A stretch of DNA of 64,000 nucleotides from Babylonia areolata. Its lineage: Eukaryota > Mollusca > Gastropoda > Neogastropoda > Buccinidae. Below, piece after piece: positions 1-12,628 of this stretch (position 1 is its first letter; the number at the start of each line of letters is the position of its first letter). The position numbers and the translations under genes are program-made. Under the pieces are notes generated by a model that made no database searches, was not told the DNA's origin, and worked only from the letters and a program-made list of their open reading frames with translations. The stretch is from NCBI RefSeq assembly GCF_041734735.1, contig NC_134899.1, positions 605,638 to 669,637 of the forward strand, given 5' to 3'.

Positions 1-96
1 AAAGAAGGGAGGGGAGGGGTGGGGGGAGTGGCTGAAAGAAGGGAGGGGTGGGGTGGGGGGAGTGGCTGAAAGAAGGGAGGTGGCGGTGGTGGACCA
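1..96. repeat. G-rich short tandem repeat
   Basis: The block AGTGGCTGAAAGAAGGGAGG is repeated with G-run spacers. Its left end is cut by the window edge. Confidence 0.7.
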
Positions 97-164
97 TACC
101 ACACTCATCACACACATACACACACCACAAACACACATGCCAGAACACACCACAACACAACACC

Positions 165-166
165 AC

Positions 167-213
<47 letters not shown>
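165..213. repeat. (CA)n microsatellite
   Basis: Pure CA dinucleotides preceded by CA-rich degenerate sequence from about 105. Confidence 0.95.
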
Positions 214-218
<5 letters not shown>

Positions 219-355
219 CGCAGTCCATAACTATGTCTTATGGAATATCCTGCATGTGCTCACAACTTATTGCTTTTACTTTTTGTTTCCTTGTTGTGTT
301 TAGTTTATAGTGTCCATAATAAAACGGGTTTTACGACAATTAAATGAGTTCTGAG

Positions 356-358
<3 letters not shown>

Positions 359-450
<92 letters not shown>

Positions 451-471
451 ACTGACTGACTGACTGACTGA
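359..471. repeat. (CA)n followed by (ACTG)n
   Basis: About 90 bases of CA run into six copies of GACT. The sequence between this tract and 974 is AT-rich and CA-rich non-coding; nothing else was recognised there. Confidence 0.95.
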
Positions 472-971
472 AACCATTTATTGTCAGATTAAATGTTTGT
501 TGTACTGACATTTTCGCAACCATTTGAATAAAATATTAACTGAGCAACACAAGGAAATTCTGATTTGAGGGAAGGTATGATTTAAAAAGAACATATTTAA
601 CAAATCAATTTACCAAATTTCATTAATATCATTATCTCAAAAAATATTCTAACGCACACACATACCCACATACGTGTCTCCCCCACCCTCCTCCTCCATA
701 CATCCATGCATGCACAGAAACGCCCATTATAATTCCCCCACCTCATTACCCTGCCCACTCACTCACACACACACTCACACTCACACTGTCTCTCACTCTT
801 TATCATCAAATTAAGGTTTCGTAATGTAATCAAGACGACATATTACATGTTAGGGTCGAACAGTTCCACTAATTAGAATAATGGGAACTTTGCTCTACAA
901 GTAAATCTGACGCTATCACCCAAAACGAAACACTACTTTGGATTAAATAAAACAGAGGGGAACCTCTGCAG

Positions 972-2629
<1,658 letters not shown>

Positions 2630-2630
<1 letters not shown>

Positions 2631-3019
2631 TTAGATTTCTTAAGTCATTCTTATCCCATAGGACATTCCAGGTGAGATTAGGGGGTATATTATCCAGATC
2701 AAGGTCCGTCAATATGGGTGTTCCCCAGGGAAGTGTGATTTCTCCCACTCTTTATGATATGAAAAATATCAACACAAATGGTGCCACATTAGTAGCTTAC
2801 GCAGATGACATAGCTCTCGGGAAGAATGTAAACTGTAATATTACAAACAATACATCAAAACGAAATAAAATTATTAAGCATTTTCAAGATGCCATCGACA
2901 ACATTGTGGAATATATGAAAGAAAGACTGTTTTCGTCATATTTACTAAAAAGGTTGATTGAATTTGAAGGCAGGGATGCTATTAAAATAAAGGTAAATGA
3001 CACTATCATATATCCGAAT

Positions 3020-3022
<3 letters not shown>
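2630..3022 (+). mobile_element. Inverted RT segment of the same LINE (5' inversion)
   Basis: On the plus strand this reads FLKSFLSHRTFQVRLGG, NMGVPQGSVISPTL, an internal deletion, then LVAYADDIAL, and ends VNDTIIYPN. These are RT palm motifs that belong immediately before NEKVKFLG in the adjacent minus-strand piece. The two pieces together make one continuous RT, split by an inversion at about 2626-2635. Confidence 0.78.
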
Positions 3023-3063
<41 letters not shown>

Positions 3064-3680
3064 CCACCACCACCACACCTCACGCCACACAACACACCAC
3101 AAACATAGACGCCACAACACCACACACACACATATACACATCACACACCACACACACAATACACCACGCCACAGACCACCACACACCACACACATAACAC
3201 ACCACAACACAACACACCACACACAGACACCACAACACACCACACACACAACACACCACACACAGACACCACCACACACACAACACACCACACACAGACA
3301 CCACCACACACCACAACACAATACACACATATAAACACACATCACACACAACACACACACACAGACACCACCACACACCACACACACAACACAACACACA
3401 CAGACACCACCACACACCACAACACACCACACACCACAACACAATACACACATATAAACACACATCACACACAACACACACACATAGACACCACCACACA
3501 CCACAACACACCACACACCACAACACAATACACACATATAAACACACATCACACACAACACACACACATAGACACCACCACACACCACACACCACAACAC
3601 ACCACAACACAATACACACATATAAACACACATCACACACAACACACACACATAGACACCACCACACACCACACACACAA
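3023..3680. repeat. (CA)n and degenerate CACA-rich satellite
   Basis: A pure CA tract (3023-3061) is followed by irregular CACCACACACC-type repeats, with a longer unit containing ATACACACATATAAACACAC that recurs four times. Long Cys/Val-rich open frames across it are repeat read-throughs. Confidence 0.9.
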
Positions 3681-4583
3681 CACACCACATTCTAACACTA
3701 ACCCAAACGCCGTCCACACCACACACACACAACACACCACATTCTGACACCAACACAAACATCGTCCACACCACACCACACACACAACACACCACATTCT
3801 GACACCAACACAAACATCGTCCACACCACACCACACACACAACACACCACATTCTAACACCAACACAAACATCGTCCACACCACACACACACACCACACC
3901 ACATTCTAACACCAACACAAACATCGTCCACATCACACACACACAACACACCACATTCTAACACCAACACAAACATCGTCCACACCACACACACACACCA
4001 CACCACATTCTAACACCAACACAAACACTGTCCACATCACACACACACACCACACCACATTCTAACACCAACACAAACACTGTCCACATCACACACACAA
4101 CACACCACATTCTAACACCAACACAAACATCGTCCACACCACACATCACACACACACCACACCACATTCTAACACCAACACAAACACCGTCCACACCACA
4201 CACACAACACACCACATTCTGACACCAACACAAACATCGTCTACACCACACACACACACACACACAACACACCACATTCTAACACCAACACAAACATCTT
4301 CCACACCACACACCACACACACACACCACATTCTGACACCAACACAAACATCGTCCACACCACACACCACACACACACACCACACCACATTCTAACACCA
4401 ACACAAACGCCGTCCACACCACACACACACCACACCACATTCTAACACCAACACAAACATCGTCCACACCACACACACACACCACACCACATTCTAACAC
4501 CAACACAAACGCCGTCCACACCACACACACACCACACCACATTCTAACACCAACACAAACGCCGTCCACACCACACACACACA
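3681..4583. repeat. Minisatellite, about 50-60 bp units
   Basis: Units contain CACATTCTAACACCAACACA followed by AACATCGTCCACACC and a variable CA run. About 16 copies, with the CA run giving the length variation. Confidence 0.92.
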
Positions 4584-5010
4584 AAAGGGCCGGCAGCAAG
4601 CCGTGTTCTTCACAACCTTCAGTCCTTCCTTCCTTCACCCCATTCCGGTCCTCAGTCCATCCACCTTCCTGGTAATCAATGCGGCCTCAGCCCTCAGTGA
4701 GTCAACGACATGCTGGCCGCCATGATGAGTCAGTGACCTCCCTTTCCTTGTCGTCTGCTGCCAGTCGTGTGTCTCGCTCTTCCCGGCGGGAGGCGACAAA
4801 ACACGTTGTCTGGGAGGTTTCAGTGGCTGCGGTGGATTCATTTTCATGTGGAAGGGGGTGTGCTGTGTGGAGGGGTGCTCAGCGTGGAGGGATTGTTTGT
4901 TGGCTGACGGTGTTGGTGAACAGAAGCTGGAATTGTTCGGGGAAATGTGTACTGTATGGCCTTCCAAACTGTCAGCTGCCATTGGTCGATCTGTTGTTCG
5001 ATCATTCGGT
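4584..5010. other. Non-repetitive stretch, no gene recognised
   Basis: Base composition is balanced and both strands have open frames of about 140 codons, but no family motif or convincing splice structure was seen. A (TG)n run follows at 5015-5039. Confidence 0.4.
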
Positions 5011-5189
5011 AACGTTGTGTGTGTGTGTGTGTGTGTGTGAGGACACGAGTGCATTATCCCATCCTTATTTACTATTGTATTTGTGTGGACACGGCTGCAT
5101 GATTGCTTCTTTATTCACATTGAGTCAATGAACTTCATATAGAAAATTGAAAACGGAATGGGAAGCCCAGAGTGGCATAAGGCAATGCG

Positions 5190-5570
5190 CAACTTTTAGA
5201 TAAAAAAAAAACTCACATGGTCATACTGCCCGGGACATGCAGGTGTTAAGGGAAATGAGCGAGCTGACAGACTTGCTGGTAACGCAACACCAACGAGCGG
5301 CCTACATCTAGGAAAATCGGAAATCCTCAGAAAAATCAAAGAATATCAAAAAGAACAGGTACAAGGCCATCACACCATCGATCGCCTCAAAGAAATAAAA
5401 GCAGAGAGAGGGAGCGGCCGTAAGTTTAACATGAAAGGTAGAGCACGATGCTTTGCAAATCAAACAAATATCGGCATCATTTCCAAACCAACATTGCGCA
5501 AATTTCTTCAAAACGGAACAGAGTCTCTGTGGGCTTTTCCAAATACAATAGACTGAGCAACACACTAGAC
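5190..5570 (+). mobile_element. LINE fragment: RNase H end and C-terminus
   Basis: The plus strand reads YCPGHAGVKGNERADRLAGN, then HHTIDRLKEIKAERGSG, then ANQTNIGIISKPTLRKFLQN and SLWAFPN. The first part is the GHxGxxGNExAD motif of LINE-encoded RNase H, and the rest is a C-terminal tail commonly seen behind it in molluscan elements. It is 5'-truncated, contains frame breaks, and belongs to a different family from the one at 1100-3022. Confidence 0.75.
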
Positions 5571-5629
5571 GCCACGTTCTTGGCATCAGAGATCTTTTCC
5601 CATCCCTCTTGCGGCCAATCAGTGGCAGC

Positions 5630-6095
5630 CTCTATGCGTGTGTGTATGTGTGTGTTTGTGTGTATGTGTGGGTCTGTGTTTTTGAGTGCGTTTGTGCATG
5701 CGTGAGAGTGTAAGTGTACACAAGTGTCAGGAGAGTTCTGTGCGTGTGTGTGTGTGTGTGTGAGGGGGAGGTGGGGGTGCAGGGAGGAGGTGGGGTAGAG
5801 GATGAGGTTTGTGAGTGTATGCATGCCTACACTGTGGGAGCAACAGGATATTGGAACGTATATTATATATATATATATATCTTTATATATATGGGGGGGG
5901 GGGGGGAGATATGGGCGTGTGTGTGTGTGCTTGTACAAGTAAGTGTTCATCTGTGTGTGTGTGCGTGTTTGTGTGTGTGTGTGTGTGTATGTGTGCCGTG
6001 GAAGCTGCGGTACATAGACTAGAAATGTGTGGAGGAGGGGGGTAGAGGAGGTGCAGTGTAATGTGTGGTGTGTGTGTGTGTGTGTGTGTGTGTTG
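5630..6095. repeat. GT-rich low-complexity region with short TA and poly-G runs
   Basis: Many (TG)n runs with interruptions, (TA)n at about 5863-5880 and 5884-5891, and about 14 G at 5893-5906. Confidence 0.9.
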
Positions 6096-6229
6096 GAGAT
6101 CATGTACATTTATATGTATTTGACTGTGCTTTCATATCTGTGAAAATGCGTGTTTGGTGCATATCTGTTATGCATGTGTGGGTGTATGTGTGAATGTGTG
6201 TCTTCATGTTTTACATTTATTTGCTTATT

Positions 6230-6365
6230 TATCATCATTGTTGTCTTATTTATTTAATTATTTATTAATTATTATTATTATTATTGTTTTATTATTATTT
6301 TCATTACTACTACCTTTTTTATATATCATAATTATTATTTATTTATGTAAGCTTATCTATTTTTT
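6230..6365. repeat. AT-rich (TTA)n-like stretch
   Basis: TTATTATTATT-type low-complexity sequence directly before a SINE tail. Confidence 0.75.
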
Positions 6366-6371
6366 TTCTCA

Positions 6372-6500
6372 AGGCCTGACTAAGCACGTTGGGTTACGCT
6401 GCTGGTCAGGCATCTGCTTGGCAGATGTGGTGTAGCGTATATGGATTTGTCCGAACGCAGTGACGCCTCCTTGAGCTACTTAAACTGAAACTTCTTTATT
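6372..6500 (+). mobile_element. SINE 3' segment (5'-truncated)
   Basis: The block AAGGCCTGACTAAGCACG, CTGCTGGTCAGGCATCTGC and TGGCAGATGTGGTGTA recurs in reverse orientation near 26650 and 36760, so it is a dispersed repeat. The ending with repeated GAAACT is a typical SINE 3' end. The tRNA-like head is missing. The 300 bases after it (6500-6800) hold nothing recognisable. Confidence 0.7.
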
Positions 6501-6800
6501 CACAATGATATCATACGTGTGTTGGCATTTGTTTATAATTGCTACTGTCCGTAACTTTCTCTTTAAGTTAAAGGTTCCCTAACTTTTACGATCATTGGGG
6601 CAGTGAAAGTATATCCACCATGTCTGGTGCTCGGCACAGGAGGCGGGGCCCAGTGCTCTCTTCCCGCCGTTTTAAATTTCCCGAGCCGAAGTCATGTACC
6701 CTTCACTTCTAGGTGGAGTTAGGAAACTCAAGAGTAAAGTGACTCTCGTTCCCAAGGACACAGCGCCATGCCCAAATGTACCGCGTGCCCTGATCAATGG

Positions 6801-6802
<2 letters not shown>

Positions 6803-6872
<70 letters not shown>
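6803..6872. repeat. (TA)n-(GT)n compound microsatellite
   Basis: TA dinucleotides pass into GT dinucleotides, the same compound type as at 974-1099 on the other strand. Confidence 0.95.
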
Positions 6873-6874
<2 letters not shown>

Positions 6875-7104
6875 ACGATGCCTAATAGTTGCTCAGTTGT
6901 CAACAGTATTCTGGGGGGAGGGGAGTGTATGATTGCAACTTTATTTTGTATTATAACATCTGAGGACTCATGTTGTTTTCTGACAATGCTGGTTGTGTGT
7001 TTGTCTGTGTGTGTGTGTCTGTGTGTGTGTGATTTAGGTTTTATCCATGGTTAACACTGACCGACGAATGCCTACTAAAACCTCCCCAAGGTAAACATAC
7101 GGAA

Positions 7105-8045
7105 CAACTACCAGTCCAGTAAAGAACTGCTGTATCTTTACAGTGCTTTATATTCCCGTGTTTTTTGTTAAAGCTTTCATGGAAAAGAAAGAAGAGCAGG
7201 ATGATGTGCAATTTCTGAACTGACTTATGCATGGATCCTACATTTTCTGAGATGCACAAGTCGTTGCAGTTGGTGACCTCACCTCCTTTGCCTGTATTCT
7301 CAACAAAGGCGTCCCACAAGGATGTGTTGTATCCCCACTGTTGTATTCATTATTTACACGTGACTGTGCAACTCATGGTGAATGCAATACCATGGTCAGG
7401 TTTGCCAGTGATACTACTGTAGAAGGGATTATTACGAACACTGACTGTGACGAGTCAAACTACAGCAAAGAAGTACCGGAACCTGCCAGCTGCTGTGATC
7501 AAAACGACATAGAAGCGCATAAAAACAACAACACATTTTTAGGAAGACCAGGTCTAACCCTTTCCTTCTTATAATTAAAGAAAAGCAAGTAGAGATCACC
7601 AGTGAGTTCAACTTTCTCGGCCTGAGCTTTTTCTAATGATCTGAATTTGAAGAAAAACAGGAAAAAAAATGCCAAGAAAGCACAACGGCGCCTCAAAAAG
7701 TTTGGACTCATGGCTGACTTCTTCATGGCTACCACTGAAAGTGTGTTTGCCTTCGCTGCTACTGTTCAGCACGGGAATATTTTAAAGGAAGATGATAAAT
7801 ACTGTAAGCGACGACTAAAGCAGAGTCAGTCTGTTGGGATGAATCATATCCAGCTTTCAAAATGTTTGAGCTCTTCTCAGCATCCCGGAGCTGAAGTATT
7901 CGGACCAAAACAAATCACTTCGCCAACAGCTTGTTCTCCTGTCTGTGGAACCAACCCGAGGTGGACAAAAGAGAGCTGTGCAACCAGCACCCATTTCACT
8001 GTGAATCTAGTGATCAGTCCCGTCCGTATGGAGTGTGCAATATGT
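7105..8045 (+). mobile_element. LINE fragment: RT with LNKGVPQGCVVSPLLYSLFT
   Basis: The plus strand shows an RT palm (LNKGVPQGCVVSPLLYSLFT, then FASDTTVEGII, where FADDTTV is usual). After frame changes it reads NFLGLSF, QRRLKKFGLMADFF and a degenerate C-terminal region ending NLVISPVRMECAICG. This order resembles the RT/thumb of CR1/Rex1-like elements common in aquatic animals. It has at least three frameshifts and the catalytic Asp pair is broken (ASD for ADD). A (GT)n tract at 8085-8132 follows. Confidence 0.7.
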
Positions 8046-8242
8046 GGCGTAAAGTCAAGTGAGCACACGCGTTGATAGGCTCTGCGTGCGTGCGTGTGTG
8101 TGTGTGTGTGCGTGTGTGTGTGTGTGTGTGTGTAGGTGGAGAGGGGGGCTGCGCTTGTACAAGAATTTACCAACTTGTGCATATGTGTCAAAAATCCTGC
8201 TGTATTCAGGATCCCTGTTGTCAGGTCAGGGGCATAGCCCTT

Positions 8243-11200
8243 GCTACTGATACCATGTAACCCAGTACTACCTGCCGCATTTTAAGTCTCCCAACGACGG
8301 ACCAGGCGGAGGAGGAAACCTTTCCGAACGGCTGTGAAGGCGGAAGAGGATGACCAAAGGGCAGGGGGAGCTCTTATCCTTGGCTGGAAGTCCTCCTAGG
8401 AGACGGAACTCCAAAGAAAAAACCTGCACCTGCCGAGGCCGTTCAACATGTGGCAGTATCTGCACCTGTGGGACTGTGAGCGTCGGTAGGCGAGAGAGTG
8501 GGGAAGGGACTGCACAACTCTTCACTAAAAAAAAAAAAGAAAGAAAAAAAGTCACCTGTGCTGGTCAGGCAACCAGGCAAATGTCAGAACGAGCTAGTCC
8601 TTTATCACCCAGCTTTCACAAGCCCTGCAGCGATGGAGAAGTGGAAACGGGGACAGGCAGAGGATGCTGCTGGCAGTTCCTAGTCACGACTCTGCACGCA
8701 GGCGGCTGTGGGGTGATGGTCGTCCGCTGTAGGCTGGGGCAGATGCGGCGCCCGTATCCTCCCACAGCTTCAGAGCAGCCCTTTTTAGGGACAGCACTGC
8801 TCTGCCCACACGGGGAAGGGGAGATAAAAGGATCCCTAAACAAAGCCTGCCTCACCTAGTACCTAGTAGGAAACCGCACCTACTTGGACATTCAACACTA
8901 GCAGTCAAAAACAACAGAAGAAAAGAACCAGGAGTCATGCCCTGACTCTGGGTGCCTGGAATGTTCGCACCCTTTTGGACAGAGATGACAGACCAGAAGG
9001 GCGCACAGCACTCATTGCTAGAATGCTTGATCACTACCAGGTGGACATAGCAGCCCTGAGCGAAACCAGGTTTGCCGGTGAAACCCAGCTGGAGGAAGTT
9101 GGAGGGTGCTACACTTTCTACTGCACTGGGAAGCCAGATGGCACCCCAAGAACCTCAGGCGTGAGCTTTGCCATACAAACCAAACTTGCATGACAGCTTG
9201 ACAGCCTTCCACATGGGATAAACGATAGGCTGTTGACCCTGCGTCAGAAGCTGTCCGAGGATCACTTCTCCACAGTCATCAGCTGCTATGCCCCAACAAT
9301 GACCAACCCTGATGACATCACAGAAGCCTTCTACGAAGAGCTCAGCCGCACCATTTCAGCGGTAGACAGAAAGGACAGGCTGATCATCCTTGGGGATTTC
9401 AATGGCCGCGTCAGTGTGGACTTCTCCTCGTGGCCAAAAGTCCTAGGACAGCACGGCACTGGCAAGTGCAACTCCAACGAACTGCTTTTGCTCTCACTCT
9501 GCGCGCAGCATGGACTGACCATCACCCTCTTCCAACAAGCGGACAAGTACAAGAACACATGGATGCACCCCTGCTCCAAGCAGTGGCACATGCTGGACTA
9601 TGTGATTATCCAGCAGAGGGACAGAGGTGATGTTTCCATTACACACTGCATGAGAGGAGCAGTCTGTTGGTCGGACCATCGCCTGGTACACAGCAAGATG
9701 AACATCAGACTTGCATGCAAGCTCCAACCAGCCAGGCAGAAACCCCCTAGGAAGCTGAATATCCACCACCTCCCTGTCACCAAGGACGTGCTGCAGCAGC
9801 AAATCCAAGCAGCTCTCCAAGACATTCCTGCATCGACTGATGTAGAAGAGGTATGGAGCACCTTTAGGGATGCTGTGTACACAGCAGCAGTTGACACACT
9901 CGGCTTTGTACAGAGGAGCCACAGACTGGTTTGACGAGAACGACTCTGGAATCTCCAAGCTCCTGAACACACTGCATATACGGCATCAGGATCACATTTC
10001 CGATAAAGACTGCCAGAGGAAGAATAACCAGTACTTGCAAACCAAGCAACTCGTACAGAAGAGGCTGCGTGAGATGAAGAACACCTGGTGGGAGAGAAAG
10101 TCCGAAGAGCTTCAGTCCGCTGCTGATGCTCACGACACGAAGACCTTCCATGATAGTCTCCGAGCTGTGTATGGACCGAGAGTCACAGGATCAACCCCTG
10201 TCCGAGCCTTAGACCAGACCACCGTCCTGACAGACAAGAAAGACATCCTTGCCCGCTGGGCAGAGCACTTCAACAACCTCCTCAACAGGGACTCGTTCGT
10301 ATCTGACGAGGTAATTGCAGCCCTCCCACAGCTACCAGTCAATGACTCGCTTGCTGCCCCTCCCACCAAGGCCGAGACCCAGAAGGCCCTGAAGCTGACA
10401 ACGTCAGGAAAAGCACCAGGAGCGGATGGAATCCAGACCGACATCTACAAGTATGGAGGCGAGGTGCTGACAGACAAGCTGACCGCTCTGTTCCAGTCTA
10501 TCTGGGAGAGAGGGGAGGTCCCCCAGGATTTCAAGGATGCTTCAGATGCCCACATCTACAAACGGAAGGGAGACAAAACATCCTGCGATAACCACCGTGG
10601 AATCTCTGCATCGCCAGCAAAATCTTCACCCGCATCATACTGAACAGACTGGTTGACCATGTCTCCAACACAGTCATCCCTGAAGCACAGTGCGGTTTCC
10701 GCTCAGGCAGGGGAACATGTGACATGGTATTTGCCGTACACCAGATGCAAGAGTGCCGTGAGCAGAACAAGGAGCTCCTGCATGGTCTTTGTAGACCTGA
10801 CTAAGGCCTTCGACACAGTGAACCGCCGTGGCCTGAGGAAGATTCTTCTAAAGTTCGGCTGCCCAGAGAGCCTAATCCAGCTGATTGCGTCATTCCATGA
10901 TGGCATGCAGGCGAGAGTACAGGAAAATAATGACATGTCAGATCCGTTCCCTGTGGTAAATGGAGTGAAGCAGGGCTGCGTCTTGGCACCCACACTGTTC
11001 TCCATTCTCTTCTCTGACATGCTGATTGACGCCTTCCAAGACTGTGACTGGAGCATCCACATTCAGTTTCGCACAGATAGCAAACTTTTCAACTTGCGGT
11101 GACTCCATGCTAGGTCCAGGGTGTTTGAGGCACTGTTGAGAGAGTTCCTCTTTGCTGATGACTGTGCACTTGCTGGACACACCCATGAGGACATGCAGTT

Positions 11201-12130
11201 CATTATGGACAGGTTCTCAACCTCATGCAGGCGCTTTGGACTCGCCATCAGCCTCAGCAAGACCGAGTCCGTGTACCAACCAGCTAGCTCACAGAACGCC
11301 AGTGCCTCCCCCCCCTCCCCCCACCTGCAATCAAGATCGATGACACAGAGATCAAGTCAGTTGACAAGTTTTGCTACCTGGGCAGCACCCTATGCAGCAA
11401 CGGAGCCCTTGATGCAGAAGTGACGCTGTGCATTGCCAAGGCCAGCTCCGCCTTTGGCAGACTCAACAACAGGCTGTGGAACAACAAAGGCATCAGGCTC
11501 AGCACCAAAATCAAAACCAATAGAGCTGTTGTGGTGACCACCTTGTTGTACTGCTGTGAAACATGGACGACGTATCGCCGTCACATTAACAACTTGAGCA
11601 GTTTCACCAGAGATGCCTACGAAAGATCCTCGGCATAAAATGGCAAGACAGAGTCTCCAACCTCCAGGTCCTAGAGAGGAGCGGCCTGTCCAGCATCGAA
11701 AGCCTGCTGATCCAGTGCCAGCTACGCTGGACAGGACACGTTGTCCGCATGACAGACAGCAGGATCCCGAAGATGCTACTGTATGGCCAGCTGAAGGAAG
11801 GCCACCGCGAACTTGGAAGACCTTGCAAACGCTTCAAGGACACCTTGAAGACAAACCTCAAAGCCTGTGACATAGACATCGCTTCCTGGGAAACTGATGT
11901 CCTTGACTGCTGTCGCTGGAGGACGCTGTGCTCTAGTGGCATAAAGACGTTTGAAAACAAGAGAACGCTGGCCATTAAGGAGAAGCGTGAGCGAAGGAAG
12001 CAGGGCTCAACTTCTGGAGACGTTTTCCACACCTGTGGGAAGTGCTGGGCATCTAGAATCGGCCTCTTCTCCCATATGAGGACACACACTGACAAATAAG
12101 CCTGCCTGTCTACTCATCCGTCGGTCGGAC
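8243..12130 (+). mobile_element. Full-length degraded LINE with EN, RT and C-terminal zinc finger (copy A)
   Basis: The 5' untranslated region (TACCATGTAACCCAGTACTA onward) matches that of the element at 30294, so the 5' end is present. Coding motifs in order: WNVRTL, VDIAALSETRFAG, GDFNGRV, WMHPCSKQWHMLDY, SDHRLVH (AP-like endonuclease); [61 protein letters not shown] (RT); LRWTGHVVRM; and a C-terminal C-x2-C...H finger (HTCGKCWASRIGLFSHMRTH). Databases often label such sequences craniofacial development protein 2-like; the clade looks RTE-related but is not settled here. In-frame TGA codons lie at 9191 and 11100, and about five frameshifts (near 9920, 10612, 10783, 11310 and 11640) disable it. 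It lies upstream of exon a of gene 1. Confidence 0.82.
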
Positions 12131-12371
12131 GGAAGACTCATTTCATGATTGGGTTTAAATATGATTTCCAATTCACATTTGTATCTTTGAAAAATACCCC
12201 GACCCCAGTATCTGACGTGACCGGCGTGCGCATGGTAAAAAAGACATGTTCTGTTCCATTCTGTCTTGTTTTGTTCTGTTCCATTCTATTCTATTCTTGT
12301 ATTTTATTGCGATCTTTCACTGACCTAACTTTGACCTTTGTTCCTAAAATCCACCCACCCAACCACTACAG

Positions 12372-12628
12372 GCAAGGACAGATCATCCTCAAACAACTCT
12401 GCGTCCACCCCCACCACCCCCCTCCCTCTGAACAACTCCCTCACCCCCACTCCCCACCCCAGCGCCGTCACCATGTCCGGCGGGAAGAAGGACGGCGGGG
12501 GAGGCGTGACGTCAGCAGCACAGAGGGACCTGTTGACGGAGGCACGCAGCTTCACCAGCGGCTTGAATCACGTGCTGCTGCTGAAGACACGGGACCAGCA
12601 GACACGGCATCTGCTGGAGAAGGCTCAG
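12372..12628 (+). CDS. Gene 1 exon a: low-complexity region and start of coiled coil
   Basis: The exon follows an AG at 12370-12371 and ends in GCTCAG before GTACAG. It is 257 nt long, entering in phase 1 and leaving in phase 0. It encodes a Ser/Thr/Asn/Pro-rich stretch ([19 protein letters not shown]), then a Gly/Lys patch, then a helix-like segment ending in RHLLEKAQ. The sequence is GC-rich and codon-like, unlike the flanking intron. A Met codon at 12472 ([10 protein letters not shown]) could be an internal start, but the open phase-1 entry argues for an upstream exon. No such exon could be identified in the first 12.3 kb. Confidence 0.6.

Noticed and set aside
2884-4638. Cys/Val-rich minus-strand frames of up to 356 codons
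   Set aside because: They follow the CACA-rich satellite in every frame; they are translations of GTGTG-type sequence.
4679-5131. A 150-codon plus-strand frame and a 139-codon minus-strand frame
   Set aside because: Both end in CA/TG repeats, have no recognisable motif and overlap each other. They were left as an unassigned stretch.
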